From: JAKZVK01 sp965261065
GTDB lineage: Bacteria; Acidobacteriota; Terriglobia; Bryobacterales; UBA6623
NCBI GenBank assembly: GCA_965261065.1
Contig: OZ253444.1
Location: 3,844,001-3,908,000, forward strand
Length of the DNA stretch: 64,000 nt
Reading direction: 5' to 3'
The translations under genes and the position numbers were made by a program. This document shows, in pieces, positions 16,307-24,904 of this stretch. The notes under the pieces are model-generated. The model searched no databases. It was not told the origin of the DNA and saw only the letters and a list, made by a program, of their open reading frames with translations. Position 1 is the first letter of the stretch. The number at the start of each line of letters is the position of its first letter.

Positions 16307-17419
16307 TACACGGGCGGAACAGCGGGAGGGTTCGACCACATTTGAAGTGACTTCGTAAGTTTAAACCGACCGGACTGCGGTAACATTCCGGCCTTGGATG
16401 TTTTTTACTCTGTCAGGAACACCGAGGGAGAAGGTTCGCGGTGGGAGGCGTCGGGATGCTTAGCAGCGGGCTGCTTCAAATAAGGGACAGAGCCCGAATT
16501 CCCGTGCGTCGGTCGCTCGGTCACAGATTTTCTGAACTTTTTTTGGCCGCCTTTTCAACCACTTGACCTTCGGTGAGCCCCGGAGCCCTCACATACCAGT
16601 GCTAGCCTGATAGCTGAAACGACCGGTGAGGACAGATCGCCGGATCAACAACGACCGTTTCCTGCGCAGGCAGTTTCGATGTTGCTCTCCGAAAAGATGT
16701 AAGCGACCTTCCCCCGCGAACGGCAGCTCCGACTGAATCAGTCAGGAGAGGACCGTCCGTTCAAGCCCGCTCTTTCGCTCCTATCTTGGGCGGGCCGCTG
16801 AGGTCAGAATAGACGGGAGCCAGAGAGCCCTCTTTTTTGAATCGATTTTGAACCGAGCCGTGACCGTCAGGAAGCGGTCCGGCGTTGCAGCGGAGCCTGG
16901 TGACACAGATGCTAGAGCAAAACTACGTCTCGACCCGCCCGAACCGAGCCCCGAGTGCAAGCGAGTGGGTGCGATGTCCCGTCCTCCTCGATGCGCGGCC
17001 AATCGGCCTACACAGCCCCGGCACAAACCCCGCATCCTCCCATCCGTCGGTCATCATCCGTGGCACCCCCCTGGCACTGGAGTGCCACCTCTTCGCAGCC
17101 AAGCCGATTCTTGTCACAGAGCGGTGGTCTTGTCTATCCAAAATGGTTTCAACCACTTACGGCTCAGGACCGGACAAGCCCAACCCGGAATCGGAGGTCG
17201 ATGACGGAAAGGCAAAGCTCCCCGGAGTGCCAAATCGTGCCACGAGATGTCGTGGAGACAGTCGGACAATCGGAACGCAAGTGACGGGGCAGTTCGGGGC
17301 GAGCGCGCCGCCCCAACGCTCGTGACGCAGGTCCCAAGACCTGCCGTGTCGGTACTCCTAGCGACACCTGTTTTCAGCGCCTCGATTCGTTCGCGCACCA
17401 TCTATCATGGAGGGTCCCC
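16307..17419. other. Long intergenic region with repeat fragments
   Basis: No credible gene across 1.1 kb. It includes AATAAGGGACAGAGCCCG (about 16480), a phrase typical of IS/REP remnants, REP-like copy B at 16851, a GGCACTGGAGTGCC palindrome near 17072, and AACGCAAGTGACGGGGCA (about 17275), which recurs as its complement inside MITE-like element 1. The largest frame (16885-17325) has no family motif and runs across these repeats. GGAGGG at 17409 belongs to the next gene. Confidence 0.55.
16851..16883 (+). repeat. REP-like dispersed repeat, copy B (diverged)
   Basis: AACCGAGCCGTGACCG-TCA-GGAAGCGGTCCGG. The central trinucleotide is TCA and uninterrupted. The 3' part diverges from the other copies. 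Confidence 0.75.
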
Positions 17420-18547
17420 ATGAAAATCACCGCCATTGAAACCTACCCCGTCTCCATCCGCGTCCGCCCTGACGTCAGCATCGTCAGCTCGTTGGGCGCG
17501 CACCGTGTTTCCCACTACCTCATCGTTGCCGTCACCGACGACGAAGGCCGCACCGGCCTGGGCGAAGCCACCGTCATGCCCATCTGGAGCGGCGAGACCC
17601 AGCAAAGCGCCCTCGCCGCCATCCGCGACCTGCTGGCCCAGGCGCTCATGGGCTGCGATCCCTTGGAGGCCGGCTCGCTCACCCACGCCATGGACCGCGC
17701 CTTGATCGGCAACCCCTTCACCAAAGCCGCCGTCGAAATGGCCCTGCTCGACCTCGCCGGCAAAGCCCTCGACGTCCCCGTGTGTGCCTTGCTGGCCGGC
17801 GCGCGCCGCCCGCCCGAGATTCCGCTCAAGTTTTCGATTGGCGCTTTCTCGCCATCCGAAGCCGCCGCCGTTGCCGAGAGGATGGCTGGCGAAGGCTTCC
17901 GCGCCGTCAAAGTCAAGGTCGGCCTCGGCGTCAAGACCGACATCGAGCGCGTCGCGGCCATTCGCGCCGCCATGGGAGACAACTTCCCCATTGGCGCCGA
18001 CGCCAACGGCGGATGGAGCGAGATGCAGGCCGTGGAAGCGCTGCCTCACCTCGAGCGCCTCGGCGTCAACGTCCTCGAACAGCCGCTCGACCGCGGTGAG
18101 TTTCGCGCCACTGCCCGGCTGCGTCAGCGCACGTCGATCCCCATCATGCTCGACGAGGGGGTCTTCACGTCCCACGATGCGTTGGAAGCGATCCGCTCCG
18201 ACGCCTGCGACATCATCAGCATCTATCCCGGCAAGAACGGCGGTATCCGCCGCTCGGTCGAGATCGCGCAGATGGCTTCCGCCGCCGGGCTCGACTGCGT
18301 CATCGGCAGCAATCTCGAGTGGGACCTCGGCACAGCCGCGATGCTGCACACCGCCTGCGCCATCCCGAACCTCTCAGCCGCGGTGAATCACGACATCATC
18401 GGGCCCGTCTACCACGAGCGCCGCATCGCCCGCGAGCCGATTCGTTACGAAGGGGGTTGCGCCGTGCTGCCCGAGGGCAAGGGCCTGGGGGTGGAAGTCG
18501 ATCTAGCTTCGTTGAGCGGAATCCAAGCAGCCGGTCACGAGACGTAG
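17420..18547 (+). CDS. Mandelate racemase/muconate lactonizing enzyme family protein
   Basis: 375 aa enolase-superfamily enzyme of the MLE subgroup. The capping domain (MKITAIETYPVSIRVRP) is followed by the barrel with the KxK motif in RAVKVKVGLG, metal ligands in GADANGGW (Asp), VLEQPLDRG (Glu) and IMLDEGVFT (Asp), and the second catalytic Lys in YPGKNGG. Such enzymes abstract an alpha proton of a carboxylate to drive racemisation, cycloisomerisation or dehydration; the substrate here is unknown. ATG 17420 has GGAGGG 6 bases upstream. There is no signal peptide, in contrast to the Tat-exported relative at 61702. An isochorismatase-like hydrolase converges next door. Confidence 0.85.
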   Translation: MKITAIETYPVSIRVRPDVSIVSSLGAHRVSHYLIVAVTDDEGRTGLGEATVMPIWSGETQQSALAAIRDLLAQALMGCDPLEAGSLTHAMDRALIGNPFTKAAVEMALLDLAGKALDVPVCALLAGARRPPEIPLKFSIGAFSPSEAAAVAERMAGEGFRAVKVKVGLGVKTDIERVAAIRAAMGDNFPIGADANGGWSEMQAVEALPHLERLGVNVLEQPLDRGEFRATARLRQRTSIPIMLDEGVFTSHDALEAIRSDACDIISIYPGKNGGIRRSVEIAQMASAAGLDCVIGSNLEWDLGTAAMLHTACAIPNLSAAVNHDIIGPVYHERRIAREPIRYEGGCAVLPEGKGLGVEVDLASLSGIQAAGHET

Positions 18548-18726
18548 CGGCGCAGCGACGGAATGGCGGCCTTGTCGTGTGCTTGCCTTGGAAGTGGGCA
18601 CACCAGTGAACCGACCAAGCGCGCCTTGTGGCGCGGGCCTCCTGGCCGGCAGCGTCGACCTCCGGGTCGACGTGTCCCCTTCTTACGCCCTCGGCTGCAA
18701 GGCACGAGCAGACGGCCGCGCCGTTT

Positions 18727-19455
18727 CTACTCCGCGGTCTTGGCGGACATCCCTCGCAGGTGAGCGGCGACCTCCTCGACCGGCATCACGTCGCCCAGGT
18801 CGATATCGATATCCAACAGATTGACCTCGTGCATGATCTCGCAGCGCTCGCCGACGGCCTCTCGAGGGACGATCACGTGGTAGGTATGCGCGGCGTCCCG
18901 GCAGGTCGCGTACACGCAGTGGCTCGTGCTGACGCCGGTGATGATCAGCGTATCGATGCCCAGCGAGGCCAGGTTCATCTCGAGATTGGTCGCCCGCAGA
19001 GCCGAGGCATACTTCTTCTTCACGATCTTCTCGCTAGGCCGGCGCTGGAGCCGCGGGTCGAGATCGTAGAGCGACATGTCGGGATCGTCGCGCGTCGTAT
19101 TCTCGATCTTCCTGTCATGCGGCGATGGCGGCTCGGCCGGATCGAGATCATAGGTGGTGAAGAAGATGGGAATGCCGGCCGCGCGCGCCGCTTCGATCAC
19201 CTGGCAAGTCGCCTCGACAACCGAATCCAACGAACTGCCCAGCGGATACGCCGCCGGCTTCGTCCACTTCAGCGCCAGGTCGATCACGATCACCGCGGGC
19301 CGCTTCCCGAAGCCAACGCGTCCAGCCCACTTGAGCTCCCGGTACTGTTCGCGCAGGTAGGCCAGGTGCTCCTTCACAGGAACGCGCAGTTCATCCGGCA
19401 GACGAAGGTTCTCGGAGCCGAAAGGCGGCGGCGCGGCAGGGTCCTGGGTCGGCAT
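18727..19455 (-). CDS. Isochorismatase-family cysteine hydrolase
   Basis: 242 aa. The catalytic triad of the family is visible: Asp in AVIVIDLALKW, Lys in IVKKKYASAL and Cys in ITGVSTSHCVYATCRDA. The STSHCV context is closer to N-carbamoylsarcosine/maleamate amidases (TTSxCV) than to isochorismatases, so amide or carbamate hydrolysis is likelier. No signal peptide, so cytoplasmic. The ATG at 19455 gives a normal length with a longer N-terminal extension (LRVPVKEHLAYLREQYREL). The downstream end is 180 bp from the convergent MLE-type gene. The upstream minus-strand gene is 16 bp away, suggesting co-transcription with the glycosidase-like and GGT genes. Confidence 0.83.
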   Translation of the reverse strand: MPTQDPAAPPPFGSENLRLPDELRVPVKEHLAYLREQYRELKWAGRVGFGKRPAVIVIDLALKWTKPAAYPLGSSLDSVVEATCQVIEAARAAGIPIFFTTYDLDPAEPPSPHDRKIENTTRDDPDMSLYDLDPRLQRRPSEKIVKKKYASALRATNLEMNLASLGIDTLIITGVSTSHCVYATCRDAAHTYHVIVPREAVGERCEIMHEVNLLDIDIDLGDVMPVEEVAAHLRGMSAKTAE

Positions 19456-19471
19456 GGTTGATCTGTTGATG

Positions 19472-20953
19472 CTAACGAAATCGGAAGGAGAAAAGATCCG
19501 CGTCTTTGAGTACGAAGCGCAGCCGCACGGGCTTACCCGCGAGAGCGCTCACGTCGGGCCCGCGCTTCCACGCAACCACACGCTCGATCGAGTCCCCGTA
19601 AATCTCCTCGCAATCACTTAGCGCGTACCCTTCGATGGGCATCCCTTTCTCATCTTGGACCTCCACTCGGACGCTTCCCGCCGCCGAGGTCGCGAAGTTG
19701 ATCGCCATCTCGTTGCCCTCGAAGGTGACGATCTTTGTCAGCAGTTCCCCGCCGCTCAACGGGGCTTCGAGCGACACAAAACCGTCGATGCGCAACGTAT
19801 GCCTGCGCAGGCTCTTGCCGGGTCCGACCCAACCGTTGCCCTCACTCGCGTAGACCGAGATCTCGTTCGGTGAGCCCTCGATCGCCGACTTCGTCTCGAT
19901 CAGCCCCCAGTTTTGATAGTTCGCACCGTACACCCAACGGCCCTCCTCGACCGGCCCCGGACGGATGAACGCCTCGCCCCACATCTTGAAGGTCTCGCGG
20001 TCGCGGCTCGCCATGAACCCGCCGTCGGTGTAGTCGGTTCCGTAGCGTTCGCTCACGCGGGCCAGCCGCTCGTTGAACGGGGTCAGCAGGCCGCGCCCGT
20101 CGATGTAGCGCGTCGGGAACCCGAGCAGGATATGCGGTGCCCGATAGTAGGGCGTCACCTGGTTGGTGTAGAGCTGCGTCTGCCGGCCCGGCTTGTACTT
20201 GATGAACGCGGGCTCGCTCCAATGGAGGAAGTCGTTCGATGTGGCCGTCATGATGTCGCGGCCATCGCGGAAGTCGCGGTGATACTCGCGGTACTCGCCG
20301 CGCTCAGCGTCCCAGAACGCCAGGTTCAGCGAGTCGAAGTATCCCTTCGTGACGACGGGTCCCTGCTGCATCTTCTTCCAGCGGATGCCGTCGGGCGACT
20401 GGAACGCGAACAGTCCGCCCTCGGACTTGACGCCGCCCAATGCTTTGTAGCGAGCCTCGGGATCGCAGTTTGGAGTCGTGTCCTTGAACGGCGCAAAGTT
20501 GTGCGACCCTTCCTCGTTCCAAACGATGTTGTTCTTCCTGTCGTTCTTCGTCGCGCCTTGGAACTCGATGAGACCCAGCTCAGGCTTGGTCCAGCGAATG
20601 CCGTCTTCGCTCTCGGCATAGCAGATCATCTGACCGTGAACGAACTTGAGTTCGTCGCCGCTCAAGTCCATCTGCCTACCGCGGTAATACATCTTGTAAG
20701 CAGGCCCGTCGCGAAACACGGTCACGTACCCGGAGTTGTTGCCCTCCCACGGCGCGTCGAGGACGATGGCGATCTCGCGCGGCTGTGGCCGATGGAGCCG
20801 CAACCGGGCATCGCCGCCGATACGTTCGATCAGGTAGTCGTCAACGAACAGCTCGAGTCGCGACCCGATGTCGATGGGATCCGCCTGCACAGACACCGCA
20901 GCGAGGGTAAGCCCCAGCAGCGTGCGCGCAGCCGTTCGCCAGGTCAGCCTCAT
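19472..20953 (-). CDS. Secreted glycosidase-like five-bladed propeller protein
   Basis: 493 aa. The signal peptide is WRTAARTLLGLTLAAVSVQA. The mature part resembles GH43/GH32-like propeller proteins common in Acidobacteriota and Planctomycetota: GSRLELFVDDYLIERI, YVTVFRDGPAYKMYYRG, CYAESEDGIRWTKPELGLIE, SEGGLFAFQSPDGIRWKKM and TATSNDFLHWSEP. A C-terminal beta-sandwich (SVRVEVQDEKGMPIEGYALSD, VRLRFVLKDADLFSFRF) is typical of this hypothetical family. Catalytic residues cannot be assigned, so the glycan target is unknown. ATG 20953 has GAGGCGAG upstream; the frame from 20986 overlaps the GGT gene. Likely operon partner of ggt (13-bp gap). Confidence 0.78.
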   Translation of the reverse strand: MRLTWRTAARTLLGLTLAAVSVQADPIDIGSRLELFVDDYLIERIGGDARLRLHRPQPREIAIVLDAPWEGNNSGYVTVFRDGPAYKMYYRGRQMDLSGDELKFVHGQMICYAESEDGIRWTKPELGLIEFQGATKNDRKNNIVWNEEGSHNFAPFKDTTPNCDPEARYKALGGVKSEGGLFAFQSPDGIRWKKMQQGPVVTKGYFDSLNLAFWDAERGEYREYHRDFRDGRDIMTATSNDFLHWSEPAFIKYKPGRQTQLYTNQVTPYYRAPHILLGFPTRYIDGRGLLTPFNERLARVSERYGTDYTDGGFMASRDRETFKMWGEAFIRPGPVEEGRWVYGANYQNWGLIETKSAIEGSPNEISVYASEGNGWVGPGKSLRRHTLRIDGFVSLEAPLSGGELLTKIVTFEGNEMAINFATSAAGSVRVEVQDEKGMPIEGYALSDCEEIYGDSIERVVAWKRGPDVSALAGKPVRLRFVLKDADLFSFRFR

Positions 20954-20966
20954 CGCGTGCTCGCCT

Positions 20967-22613
20967 CTACCTAAGAGTCGCTCCAACCTTCCCCGTCGCG
21001 GGATCGAACGACGCGGCGCTCAGCAGCGCGACGCCGCCTTTCGAAACGCGATAGCCCATCTTCTCGAAGAAGCCGGCCGCATCCACCGGCCATTGGCTGT
21101 CGAGCGTCAGAGTCATGTTCCCCAGCGTGTGCAGTCTCGGCGCGTTTACCGATTCCGCCATCGGCCGGTCCTCTCCGACGAACGGCAACAAGACTGAATA
21201 CACCGCGTTCGGGATGCGGCGTCCGCCCCGCGCGCCCAGGGCGAGCACGGCACGGCCCTCGTGCGTCACGGCCGTCGGCGTCATGTTGTTCAGTGGACGC
21301 TTGCGCGGCCCGATCGAGTTCGCGCGCCCCGGCCGCGGATCGAACCGCGAGACGCCGTGTCCGAGCGTGACCCCGAGTCCGTCTACCGTCACCCGCGCGC
21401 CGAAACCGCCGCCGTGGGTCAACGTCAGAGCGACCACGTTGCCTTCGCGGTCGGACGTGCTGATGTGGATCGTGCCCCGCTGCTCGTAGGAATCGAAGTC
21501 CTGCTTGATCGGCTTGCCGGTCTCAACGGCCTGCTCGACTTTCTCGGCCAACTCGCCCACGTACGCAGCGGAGAGCAAACGCTCATCCGGCACGTCGACC
21601 TGCTCGGGATCGCCGAAGTAACGAAAGCGGTCGGCCCAAGCCAGCCGCAGCGCTTCGAGCGCCGCGTGGTTCTTCTTAGCGCGTGGCAAGGCCTCCCACT
21701 TCAAGGCCTTCAGAATGGCCAACGCCTGCAGCGTCGACAGCCCGCCTGCCGTCACCGGGGCCGTGTGCATCGAGTAGCCGCGCCACGACAGCTCAACCGG
21801 CTTGACTTCCTTGGCCCGGTAGGCGGCGAAGTCGTCAGCCGTTGCGATGCCGCCGTGCTTGCGGAACTCGGAAGCGATCTGGCGGCCGATGTCGCCGCGG
21901 TAGAACGAGTCCGACGTCCCACGCTCGGCCAGCTTTGTGAGCATCGCCGCAAGGTCGGGATTGCGGTAGGTCGCTCCCTTAGCGATCGGCTGGTCCCCGT
22001 CGAAGTAGAGTTGTTTGGAGGCCGGATCGCGGCGGAAGTGATCGGCGGACCCACGAAACGAGTTCGCCACTTGCTCGTTGATGACGAATCCGTCCTGCGC
22101 GAAGCCGATGGCCGCTTCGGCGACTTCCCCGAACTTCTTTGTCCCGTAGCGGTCGAGCGCCATCTGCAGGCCGGCCAACGTCCCGGGGATGCCCGCGGCG
22201 AGCCAGCCGTAGTAGTTCACTTTGCCGGGAACCTGGCCCGTCTCGTCGGGTGTGAACATATCGGGACGCGCGGCCTCGGGCGCCATCGAGTTGGCGTCGA
22301 TGCACGTGGCCTTTCCATCGGCTGTCGCGATCGTGATGTGCGTCCCATATCCGCCCATACCGCAGGAAGCCGGCTCGACCACCGCCGCGGTCAAGGCCGC
22401 GGCAACGGCGGCGTCCACGGCGTTGCCTCCCCGAGCGAGGATGTCTTGCCCGACGCGGGCGGGTGTCGGCGCGCGTGCCGCGGCGACGGCCCCGTGCTTG
22501 CTCACGATCGCGTCGGCGCTGTTGTCCGCGGCATGCAGTGGGCCGAGCATGCTGTCCGCGGCCGCGCCACTCGCTAGCTTCAGCACTTGTCGCCGGCCGA
22601 GATGTGCGTTCAT
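20967..22613 (-). CDS. ggt: Gamma-glutamyltransferase-like Ntn hydrolase
   Basis: 548 aa. The N-terminus has a Tat-like signal (GRRQVLKLASGAAADSML), then the GGT fold: GGNAVDAAVAAALTAAVVEP, GMGGYGTHITI, GKVNYYGWLAAGIPGTLAGL and AYRAKEVKPVELSWRGY. The autocatalytic cleavage site with nucleophile Thr is EQRG-TIHISTSDREGNVVALT, where family members usually read TTHxS. The downstream oxyanion region is LGARGGRRIPNAV, with the usual Ser pair replaced. The precursor should self-process into two subunits outside the cytoplasm and hydrolyse or transfer gamma-glutamyl groups. ATG 22613 is chosen over the frame from 22655 because it starts the Tat signal. It heads a minus-strand run with the glycosidase-like and isochorismatase-like genes. 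Confidence 0.85.
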   Translation of the reverse strand: MNAHLGRRQVLKLASGAAADSMLGPLHAADNSADAIVSKHGAVAAARAPTPARVGQDILARGGNAVDAAVAAALTAAVVEPASCGMGGYGTHITIATADGKATCIDANSMAPEAARPDMFTPDETGQVPGKVNYYGWLAAGIPGTLAGLQMALDRYGTKKFGEVAEAAIGFAQDGFVINEQVANSFRGSADHFRRDPASKQLYFDGDQPIAKGATYRNPDLAAMLTKLAERGTSDSFYRGDIGRQIASEFRKHGGIATADDFAAYRAKEVKPVELSWRGYSMHTAPVTAGGLSTLQALAILKALKWEALPRAKKNHAALEALRLAWADRFRYFGDPEQVDVPDERLLSAAYVGELAEKVEQAVETGKPIKQDFDSYEQRGTIHISTSDREGNVVALTLTHGGGFGARVTVDGLGVTLGHGVSRFDPRPGRANSIGPRKRPLNNMTPTAVTHEGRAVLALGARGGRRIPNAVYSVLLPFVGEDRPMAESVNAPRLHTLGNMTLTLDSQWPVDAAGFFEKMGYRVSKGGVALLSAASFDPATGKVGATLR

Positions 22614-22772
22614 GATGCGTCTACCTTTCCGGCTTTCCGGGTCAAAGCATAGCAAGGATCAACCGCGTTGCCGTTGGCAAGGACTGAAACCACAGATGAG
22701 CGCAGATGGACGCAACAGCAAGCTTCGGCACTGTGGTTCCCAATGCTGATCTGTCGGAAAGCGGCCCCGCCC

Positions 22773-22801
22773 AAAAAAAACGGCAGCCCGTGAGGGCTGC
22801 C
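22773..22801 (-). terminator. Intrinsic terminator for the H1-like gene
   Basis: On the minus strand GGCAGCCC-TCAC-GGGCTGCC is followed by eight T residues (22780-22773). It lies about 110 bp after the H1-like stop codon. An ACCACAGATGAGCGCAGATG-type short repeat lies beside it at 22689. Confidence 0.85.
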
Positions 22802-22909
22802 TCGTTCTCGTTGGCGTTCCGCCCGCGCCACAACCGGCACGGGCAATCCGCCGCCGGCTGTTCAGGCTGCCGAAACCTCGACAGCCTGGCGAGCCGGCTA
22901 CGTTCGTCG

Positions 22910-23107
22910 CTACCTCTTCTTGGTCTTCTTCTTCGCCTTCTTCACTGCCTTCTTCACTGCCTTCTTCGCCTTCTTCGCTACCTTCTTCTTTGCCTTCTGG
23001 GCTACCTTCTTCGTTGCCTTCTTCGCTTTCTTCGCCTTCTTCACTGCCTTCTTCACGGTCTTCTTGGCAGCCTTCTTCGTCTTCTTCTTGTCCGCTTTCT
23101 TGGCCAT
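22910..23107 (-). CDS. Lysine/alanine-rich histone H1-like DNA-binding protein
   Basis: 65 aa composed almost entirely of Lys, Ala, Val and Thr in KKAVKKAKKA-type heptads, like bacterial histone H1/Hc1-tail proteins. It is strongly basic, predicted to bind and compact nucleic acid in the cytoplasm, and has no globular domain. GAGGTGA upstream of ATG 23107 supports the start. It is monocistronic with its own terminator. The repeated AAG/GCC codons make the locus look repetitive at DNA level, so recombination-driven length variation is expected. Confidence 0.85.
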   Translation of the reverse strand: MAKKADKKKTKKAAKKTVKKAVKKAKKAKKATKKVAQKAKKKVAKKAKKAVKKAVKKAKKKTKKR

Positions 23108-23747
23108 AGTGATTCACCTCATTCGATTGGAGTCAACAGCGGGGATGGATGCCCTGCCAGTTGCGTTTCGATGAGCAACATCGTGTCCACAAGCGCACGC
23201 ATCCAAAACATTGTTCATCATGAATGTTTTATCACGACTCGGCTGAATCTCCAAAGGTTTTTTCAACAGCCTGCGTCGCCGCAAGCGTGGCTCGTCAGCG
23301 AACGAGTACCCGACGGTGGGGCCGTCGAGCAGCAACCCTTGGAGGTGAGATCGCCGGCGCGTTGCGGTGCGCGCCGGCCTACGCGCTGCTGCAATGCGGC
23401 GAGGGGTCTGAACGCCCTATGAACAGGGGCTTTTCTATATCAACAGATAAACAGATCCGATTACCTCTTGATAGCTCCCTGTGTCAGCATCGGTCGGCCG
23501 GCGATGCTGTCTCTTACGGATTCTCCTCTTGGACAACGAGCGCGGCGGCGAGTCCTGCGCCAAAGTTTTTTTCTGAGACGCGCGCGACAAGCGAAGATCC
23601 TCGACGCGAACGCGCTTCGTTGGATGATGCAACACACCGCGGAAGCGCGACGCGCGAAGGCGTGCTCGGCCTCAGTCGCGATCAGTAAACGGCGTCGGAA
23701 CACCATGATCATGGAAACCTGACGCCGGAAGGCGTCGCACAGTCGGA
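23108..23747. other. Intergenic region
   Basis: About 640 bp without a recognised gene. Base composition is less GC-biased at third positions than in neighbours, and the frames at 23224-23688 and 23461-23910 show no motif. The AT-rich patch near 23207-23240 may hold the H1-like gene promoter. Confidence 0.5.
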
Positions 23748-24356
23748 CTACTTGCGGGATAGAGTCACAGGAGCCGCCGCGGTCTCCTCGCTTTCGATTG
23801 ACTCGCTGAGGTTCATCTCGACCAAGTCTTGCCAACAGTCTTCCTTCGCCTGCTGGACGAAGGTCAGCGAGTCGACCACAATCACCGGCGGCGCGTCGAA
23901 CTGCCGCCATCGCTCGCGGGCGGTCTCAAGATACTCGGCGACGCGCTCTGGCGGAAGGTCCTGTCCCAGCGTGATGTGGGGAATGTAAGCGTACTCCTCG
24001 ACATGATCGAGAGGCCCGGTGTTGAGCGCGTCGTGGAGAGTTCGCAACGGAACTTCTCCCGAGATGACAGACAGCTTAATGACTTGGCTGCCGGCGAACA
24101 GCTCCACTTCACCCAACTGCACCTCGAACGGCTCCAACCGCGCCAGCATGTGGCGGCAGTGGGCCAACGCTTCTTCGAGGCTCACGGCCAGCGGACGCGG
24201 GGGAAGAATCGTAAGGTGGGCGCGGTGTGGGCAATCGGGCGTGAACACGCGCCGCACCTGGTCGACAAACCCCGCAACGGGATCGCCCAGGTAGGCCACC
24301 ACCGCATAGGAGTTCAGGGCTTCCGCTCGTTTAGACTCAACCGTCACAACAGGCAC
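23748..24356 (-). CDS. 2H phosphoesterase / 2'-5' RNA ligase-like protein
   Basis: 202 aa, 2H phosphoesterase superfamily. The two signature histidine motifs are HRAHLTILPPRP (H-x-T) and YIPHITLGQDLPPERV (H-x-T), separated by about 80 residues as in ThpR/LigT proteins. These enzymes handle 2'-5' phosphodiester bonds or cyclic phosphates in RNA. Start GTG 24356 has only a weak ribosome site; GTG 24347 is equally possible. No signal peptide, so cytoplasmic. It lies downstream of the small hypothetical and GT2 genes on the same strand but is separated by about 145 bp. Confidence 0.82.
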   Translation of the reverse strand: MPVVTVESKRAEALNSYAVVAYLGDPVAGFVDQVRRVFTPDCPHRAHLTILPPRPLAVSLEEALAHCRHMLARLEPFEVQLGEVELFAGSQVIKLSVISGEVPLRTLHDALNTGPLDHVEEYAYIPHITLGQDLPPERVAEYLETARERWRQFDAPPVIVVDSLTFVQQAKEDCWQDLVEMNLSESIESEETAAAPVTLSRK

Positions 24357-24502
24357 CCGTTTGATCTAAGGTCTTGATTCAGGGCTCCCGGTCTCGATCC
24401 AACTGTCTGTTAGACGCGCCGAAGCGCCGTCCCGATTCAGTCTCTGACAGCCAGATCGACACAATCCTAACTTCGATATGCCCGCCAACCACCTTCGCCG
24501 GC

Positions 24503-24892
24503 TCACGCCCCTGGCGCCGTTGCTTCATTCACAGGTGCTTCATTCACTGATGACTCGGCGCCCGCCGACGCGGCCAGGGCCTGCAGCCGCTCGTCCGCGG
24601 CGTTCTCTTCGGGGGTCCGCCACCGTGCTTCGTCAAAGCCCCAGTAGTTGAGCACCAGCAGTTCGGACTCGTCGCTCTGCAGAACGTCGCCCACGCCGAA
24701 CGGACGCTTCGTCTCCGATAAACCCTCGCCTTCCTGAAGCTGCTTCCAGACCGCGTACGGCGTGGACGCTTCGATCACCTCGCCCTCGTCGTAGTCCCTG
24801 ACACGGAGACGGTAGGGCTTCTCCCGTGGCGCGGCGCTCCGGAACCTGTCTACTTGGCTGTCTCGCAGATACAAGATTCGATACCGCGGCAT
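24503..24892 (-). CDS. Conserved hypothetical protein
   Basis: 129 aa, no known function. The N-terminal pattern MPRYRILYLRDSQVDRFR and the middle TPYAVWKQLQEGEG...FGVGDVLQ...LLVLNYWGFDEARW match a hypothetical protein I recall from Acidobacteriota genomes, and this is one basis for the host guess. Soluble, with no signal peptide. The last 30 residues are low-complexity (ASAGAESSVNEAPVNEATAP) with a near-direct repeat. ATG 24892 has GGGAGAAG upstream. It begins 12 bp after the GT2 stop codon, so the two are co-transcribed. Confidence 0.75.
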   Translation of the reverse strand: MPRYRILYLRDSQVDRFRSAAPREKPYRLRVRDYDEGEVIEASTPYAVWKQLQEGEGLSETKRPFGVGDVLQSDESELLVLNYWGFDEARWRTPEENAADERLQALAASAGAESSVNEAPVNEATAPGA

Positions 24893-24904
24893 GCGCTTCT
24901 CCCT

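Noticed and set aside
16885..17325. 146-aa plus-strand frame in the intergenic region
   Set aside because: It crosses REP copy B and other repeat fragments, has no motif, and no ribosome site.
23224..23688. 154-aa plus-strand frame, and the 149-aa frame on the opposite strand
   Set aside because: Composition is unlike the neighbours, there is no motif, and it overlaps no conserved feature.
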